A stretch of 17,296 nucleotides of DNA, taken from Alloiococcus sp035301245. Lineage in GTDB: Bacteria; Bacillota; Bacilli; Lactobacillales; Carnobacteriaceae_A. Made by a program: the position numbers and the translations under genes. Every line of letters starts with the position of its first letter. The stretch's first letter is position 1. The DNA is taken from positions 1-17,296 of the forward strand of contig DATGUS010000015.1 in assembly GCA_035301245.1 (NCBI GenBank), read 5' to 3'. The notes below the pieces were generated by a model. It worked only from the letters and a program-made list of their open reading frames with translations, ran no database searches and was not told the DNA's origin. Below, piece after piece: positions 14,440-17,296 of the stretch.

Positions 14440-15921
14440 ATGACAACATGGGAAACTAAATTTCAAAAAGAAGGCTTAACATTCGACGATGTATTATTAA
14501 TCCCAGCAAGAAGTGAAGTGTTACCTAATGATATTGATGTGACAACGCGGTTAGCAGACAATATCCAACTAAATATTCCAATTATTAGTGCAGGCATGGA
14601 TACCGTGACAGAGTCAGAAATGGCCATTGCGATGGCTCGTGAAGGTGGCTTAGGTGTCATTCACAAAAACTTATCTATCGAGCAGCAAGTGAATGAAGTT
14701 CGTTTAGTGAAGCGTTCTGAAAATGGCATTATTAAAAATCCAGTTTATTTATCAGCGAAAGCAACGGTTAAAGAAGCGAAAGAATTAATGGAGTTGCACA
14801 ATATCAGTGGGATTCCGATTGTAGAATCTGACGAGGATACTACTTTAATCGGTATTTTTACAAACCGTGACTTACGTTATATTCTCGATCATTCAAAACT
14901 AGTCAGTGAATATATGACTAGTGGGGACCATTTTAAAATAGCTCCAATCGGTACAACGATAGAAGAAGCCGAACATATTTTATACGAAAATCGTATTGAG
15001 AAATTACCGCTTGTTGATGATGAAAATAAATTGGCAGGTCTCATTACATTTAAAGATATCGAAAAATCAATCGCTCACCCAAATGCTGCCAAAGATAGTC
15101 AAGGTCGTTTAATTGTTGCGGCTGCGGTTGGTATTAGTGATGATACATTCGATCGTGCTCGAGCATTAATCGAAGCAGATGTAGATGCATTAGTTATCGA
15201 TACAGCTCACGGTCAAAGCTTAAGTGTTCTGAACAAAATTAAAGAAATTAGAGAAACTTTCCCAGGTGTTACACTAATTGCAGGAAACGTTGCGACAGCG
15301 GAAGGGACACGCGAATTGTTCGAAGCGGGTGTCGATGTCGTAAAAGTTGGGATCGGACCAGGTTCAATCTGTACTACTCGTGTGGTTGCCGGTGTTGGTG
15401 TACCACAATTAACGGCTATCTATGACGCAGCAACTGTTGCTCGTGAAATGGGTAAAACCATTATTGCTGACGGCGGTATTAAGTACTCAGGTGACATTGT
15501 TAAAGCACTTGCTGCAGGAGGTAATGCAGTGATGTTAGGATCCATGCTAGCTGGTACGGATGAGTCACCAGGTCAATTCGAAACATTCCAAGGCCGTAAA
15601 TATAAAACTTATCGTGGTATGGGAAGTCTTGGGGCAATGGCTCAAGGCTCAGGAGACCGCTACTTCCAATCTAAATCAACAGCAGACAAACGTGTTCCAG
15701 AAGGCATTGAAGGTCGCGTTGAATATAAAGGTGTTACTTCAGATATTCTTTATCAAATGGTTGGCGGTATTCGCTCAGGTATGGGTTATTGCGGGGCGCC
15801 GAACATCTCAAGCTTAATTGAAAAGGCGCAATTTATTCGCATGAGTGCAACAGGCCTTGCAGAAAGCCACCCACACCATGTCACTATCACAAAAGAAGCA
15901 CCAAACTACTCGAGCAAATAA
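14440..15921 (+). CDS. guaB: IMP dehydrogenase GuaB
   Basis: 493 residues, the full length of bacterial IMPDH, which oxidises IMP to XMP with NAD as the first step to GMP. The barrel begins LTFDDVLLIPA (13-23). Two CBS domains occupy about 97-212 (ISGIPIVE, GIFTNRD, EKLPLVDDE, LITFKDIE), where adenine and guanine nucleotides normally act. The catalytic loop is GPGSICTTR with Cys311. The substrate sites DGGIKYSGD and MLGSMLAG and the mobile flap GSGDRYFQ are present. A strong AGGAGG site (14427-14432) overlaps the purC stop, so it is translated as the last gene of the pur operon. Placing guaB here routes new IMP toward GMP under the same promoter. Confidence 0.96.
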   Translation: MTTWETKFQKEGLTFDDVLLIPARSEVLPNDIDVTTRLADNIQLNIPIISAGMDTVTESEMAIAMAREGGLGVIHKNLSIEQQVNEVRLVKRSENGIIKNPVYLSAKATVKEAKELMELHNISGIPIVESDEDTTLIGIFTNRDLRYILDHSKLVSEYMTSGDHFKIAPIGTTIEEAEHILYENRIEKLPLVDDENKLAGLITFKDIEKSIAHPNAAKDSQGRLIVAAAVGISDDTFDRARALIEADVDALVIDTAHGQSLSVLNKIKEIRETFPGVTLIAGNVATAEGTRELFEAGVDVVKVGIGPGSICTTRVVAGVGVPQLTAIYDAATVAREMGKTIIADGGIKYSGDIVKALAAGGNAVMLGSMLAGTDESPGQFETFQGRKYKTYRGMGSLGAMAQGSGDRYFQSKSTADKRVPEGIEGRVEYKGVTSDILYQMVGGIRSGMGYCGAPNISSLIEKAQFIRMSATGLAESHPHHVTITKEAPNYSSK

Positions 15922-15934
15922 ATCTAAAGCTAGA

Positions 15935-15962
15935 ATGCTAACTCTATTTTAATAGAGAGCAT
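15935..15962 (+). terminator. hairpin after guaB, possible weak terminator
   Basis: ATGCT (15935-15939), AA bulge, CTCTAT (15942-15947), loop TTTA, ATAGAG-AGCAT (15952-15962): 11 base pairs. It lies 14 nt past the guaB stop, the expected place for the operon terminator. It is followed by GACATATTCTTAAA rather than a clean T-run, so termination may be partial. Confidence 0.45.
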
Positions 15963-16046
15963 GACATATTCTTAAATGCCTACTTCTTTTTAAGTACATG
16001 TTATTAATTAAAGTATGGCACTAACTCATTAAAAATGTTTCATTCG

Positions 16047-16080
16047 ATACAGTGTATTTCACCTACAAACGGTGTATAAT
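16047..16080 (+). promoter_or_regulatory. candidate promoter with upstream palindrome for the small membrane gene
   Basis: A perfect -10 hexamer TATAAT lies at 16075-16080, about 70 nt before the chosen start. There is no good -35 at 17 nt (GTGTAT, 16052-16057). A perfect 11-base palindrome, ATACA-G-TGTAT (16047-16057), covers the -35 position, and CACC/GGTG arms (16060-16063, 16071-16074) sit between. This could be an operator or a chance AT-rich symmetry. Nothing else is recognised in 15963-16151. Confidence 0.4.
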
Positions 16081-16151
16081 AAGATATCAAAGTTTGATTC
16101 ACTTGTTTCAATTCTCAAGCAGTGATTAATCAAGTGTTGAGGAAGGTGGAG

Positions 16152-16484
16152 ATGAAACTGAAATATCTATTTATTATTTTAGATTGGCTTTTATTTATAG
16201 TGGCCATTTATTTGATCATCTTTAATACATCTATGTGGGGAACACTGATAGGCTTTATCTTATTCATGATCAGTTTTGTTATCATAGAAAAAGTCGAAGG
16301 GGTACCCTATCAAATGCTTAGACCGACCAAAAATGAATGGCTCTTTTTAGGCGTTTGGTTAGCTATATTTCTGCTGTTAAATCTATTTTGGTCAGATGCC
16401 TATTTGGCTGCTCCGTACTTTAATACCGCATTATTTCTGTATTTTGGGTACCGAGTTTACCGATCAATTAAACAAATGAAGTAA
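16152..16484 (+). CDS. small integral membrane protein, function unknown
   Basis: 110 residues from ATG 16152. I do not recognise the family. The protein is mostly hydrophobic, with probable membrane segments at about 5-24, 27-45, 62-80 and 84-101. The charged loop between the second and third (EKVEGVPYQMLRPTKNEW, 46-63) and a basic C-terminal tail (YRVYRSIKQMK) would be cytoplasmic by the positive-inside rule. An upstream in-frame GTG (16122) would add 10 charged residues, but ATG 16152 follows GGAAGG with normal spacing and starts directly at the hydrophobic segment, so it is preferred. It stands alone between the pur operon and the methionine leader; nothing in context suggests a role. Confidence 0.7.
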   Translation: MKLKYLFIILDWLLFIVAIYLIIFNTSMWGTLIGFILFMISFVIIEKVEGVPYQMLRPTKNEWLFLGVWLAIFLLLNLFWSDAYLAAPYFNTALFLYFGYRVYRSIKQMK

Positions 16485-16502
16485 AAAAATTGTATCTAAT
16501 AC

Positions 16503-16531
16503 TTGACGGTAGTAAGCTAATGTATTATTAT
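16503..16531 (+). promoter_or_regulatory. promoter of the methionine T-box / metN transcript
   Basis: TTGACG (16503-16508), 17-nt spacer, TATTAT (16526-16531). This is the best-matching sigma-A promoter in the window. Transcription would begin near 16538, about 35 nt before the first T-box stem I and about 590 nt before the metN start. Confidence 0.65.
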
Positions 16532-16569
16532 AGTATCCAATTAATCAATCAATTATTTTATAAAAATAT

Positions 16570-16845
16570 TTCGTTGAAAAGATAAGTAGGAACTGTCCAC
16601 TTTCCAAAGAGAGCTCTGTTAGGTGAGAATGAGCACTGTGAAGGTTTTGAACATGGTCTTTGAGAAATTAATAGGTGAGTCGTCATTGAGTAAATGAGCC
16701 TATTACGGTTAACAATCGTTATTTTGTTCGACACTGATTGGTGTTGTAGAGGTAGTAAGAGTAATCTTGCTACAAGTCAAGGTGGTAACACGACTAATGA
16801 ATTTTAGCGTCCTTGAAGATGTTTAGGCATCTTCAAGGATTTTTT
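16570..16845 (+). promoter_or_regulatory. T-box leader 1, methionine specifier
   Basis: First of two T-box riboswitches. Stem I shows the base element GATAAGTAG (16581-16589), the AGAGAGC bulge (16608-16614) and a GCTC/GAGC distal arm. The specifier context is GAAC-ATG (ATG at 16653-16655), reading methionine. An AATAGG/CCTATT stem and a GTAG-AAGA/TCTT-CTAC stem follow. The T-box sequence is AAGGTGGTAACACG (16779-16792). Its TGGT would pair with the ACCA end of uncharged tRNA-Met, whose discriminator is A. GCGTCCTT downstream can pair with AAGG for the antiterminator, or start the terminator. It deviates from consensus at GGTAACACG (usual GGNACCGCG). Confidence 0.82.
16810..16845 (+). terminator. 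intrinsic terminator of T-box 1
   Basis: A perfect 12-bp stem, TCCTTGAAGATG (16810-16821) with CATCTTCAAGGA (16828-16839), loop TTTAGG, then six T residues. The left arm contains the CCTT that pairs with the T-box in the antiterminator, so the two folds are exclusive. Confidence 0.9.
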
Positions 16846-16857
16846 AATATCTAAAAA

Positions 16858-17108
16858 CAGAAAGTAAGTAAATCAGAAACGCTTCACAGAGAGCTTACAA
16901 GTGGTGGAAGTAAGCAAGCGAGACTTTTTGAAAATGGCTTTTATCGGTTTGATTTTCGAGTTTAATACAAGGGAATCACGGCAGTATCCGTTATCACATG
17001 CACAAGCGCACTGACGCTTATAGAGAGGCTTTATGAGCCTGAAAACAAGGTGGTACCACGGCACTGTCGTCCTTAATTGAGCATTTAGCTTGGTTAGGGA
17101 CTTTTTTT
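16858..17108 (+). promoter_or_regulatory. T-box leader 2, methionine specifier
   Basis: Second, more canonical T-box, directly after terminator 1. It has AGAGAGC (16888-16894), a GCTTAC/GTAAGC distal arm (16893-16898, 16910-16915) and the specifier context GAAA-ATG (ATG 16934-16936). Hairpins AAGCG/CGCTT (17004-17019) and AGGCT/AGCCT (17026-17040) follow, then the T-box AAGGTGGTACCACG (17047-17060). Its TGGT again suits tRNA-Met. GTCGTCCTT (17066-17074) provides the antiterminator partner. No separate promoter is evident between the two leaders, so one transcript should pass both. Confidence 0.9.
17069..17108 (+). terminator. intrinsic terminator of T-box 2
   Basis: A 14-bp stem with several G-T pairs, GTCCTTAATTGAGC (17069-17082) with GCTTGGTTAGGGAC (17088-17101), loop ATTTA, followed by seven T residues. 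It ends 21 nt before the metN start and shares its left arm with the antiterminator. Confidence 0.88.
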
Positions 17109-17129
17109 ATTTTTGGAGGGAGATAAAGA

Positions 17130-17296
17130 ATGATTGAATTAAGAAATATTGATGTACATTTTCAAACGGATGATTATTTAGTTAAAGCTGTTAAAAATGT
17201 TTCTTTAACAGTTGAGCGCGGCGATATATATGGCGTTGTTGGTTATAGTGGAGCAGGTAAAAGTACCTTAGTTAGAACGATCAACTTACTACAAAA
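17130..17296 (+). CDS. metN: methionine ABC transporter ATP-binding protein MetN, cut by window edge
   Basis: The first 55 codons of an ABC ATPase. ATG follows GGAGGG (17115-17120). The sequence MIELRNIDVHFQ, the early start of the ATPase fold, and GDIYGVVGYSGAGKST, with Walker A at 38-46 (Lys44), then LVRTINLLQ are typical of MetN. MetN powers uptake of methionine with the permease MetI and a binding lipoprotein MetQ, presumably encoded beyond the right edge. Two methionine-specific T-boxes upstream support the assignment: expression would rise when tRNA-Met is uncharged. The signature motif and Walker B lie outside the window. Confidence 0.92.
   Translation, partial: MIELRNIDVHFQTDDYLVKAVKNVSLTVERGDIYGVVGYSGAGKSTLVRTINLLQ

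Noticed and set aside
16122..16151. GTG 16122 as the start of the small membrane protein
   Set aside because: The extra residues are charged and precede a well-placed GGAAGG site and ATG; they look like leader sequence.
16873..17064. Minus-strand open frame of 63 codons
   Set aside because: It lies entirely within the second T-box leader, has no ribosome site and encodes nothing recognisable.
1..17296. Insertion sequences, CRISPR arrays, rRNA or tRNA genes
   Set aside because: No transposase frames, regularly spaced repeats, or tRNA/rRNA-like sequence were seen. The tRNA-like pairing elements near 16570-17108 belong to T-box leaders.

Overview
The window looks like chromosomal DNA from a low-GC Gram-positive bacterium, most likely of the order Lactobacillales. 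It is AT-rich with strong AGGAGG-type ribosome sites. It carries a Bacillus-type purSQL set, a methionine T-box in front of metN, and a glycolipid glycosyltransferase pair resembling the streptococcal CpoA locus. I cannot name the genus.

Layout. Positions 1-2735 run leftward: two GT4 glycosyltransferases flank a TVP38/TMEM64 (VTT) membrane protein, and together they look like a membrane glycolipid (lipoteichoic acid anchor) operon whose last gene is cut by the left edge. Positions 2736-3115 are a divergent control region with candidate PurR boxes and a promoter for the rightward genes. Positions 3116-15921 are one tightly packed operon, purS-purQ-purL-purF-purM-purN-purH-purD-purE-purK-purC-guaB. 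It covers PRPP to SAICAR, AICAR to IMP and IMP to XMP; purB, purA and guaA are not here. Positions 15922-16151 hold a hairpin and a probable promoter. Positions 16152-16484 encode a small unrecognised membrane protein. Positions 16485-17129 hold a promoter and two consecutive methionine T-box leaders, each with its own terminator, ahead of a metN gene cut by the right edge.

Main observation. Both glutamine-dependent steps of this purine operon appear to have lost their glutaminase chemistry while every reading frame stays open. PurQ has Gly where the catalytic Cys belongs and Leu where the catalytic His belongs. PurF has no Cys1, His in place of the glutamine-binding Arg, and Glu in place of the oxyanion-hole Asn, while its PRPP-binding domain is well conserved. 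PurL and PurS are kept. The simplest reading is a purine pathway that takes free ammonia at both steps, or ammonia from an unlinked donor, with PurQ and the PurF N-terminal domain kept for structure or regulation. This is comparable in principle to ammonia-dependent carbamoyl-phosphate synthetase I, which kept a glutaminase domain without its Cys. The residue changes are read directly from the sequence. The metabolic conclusion is inference.
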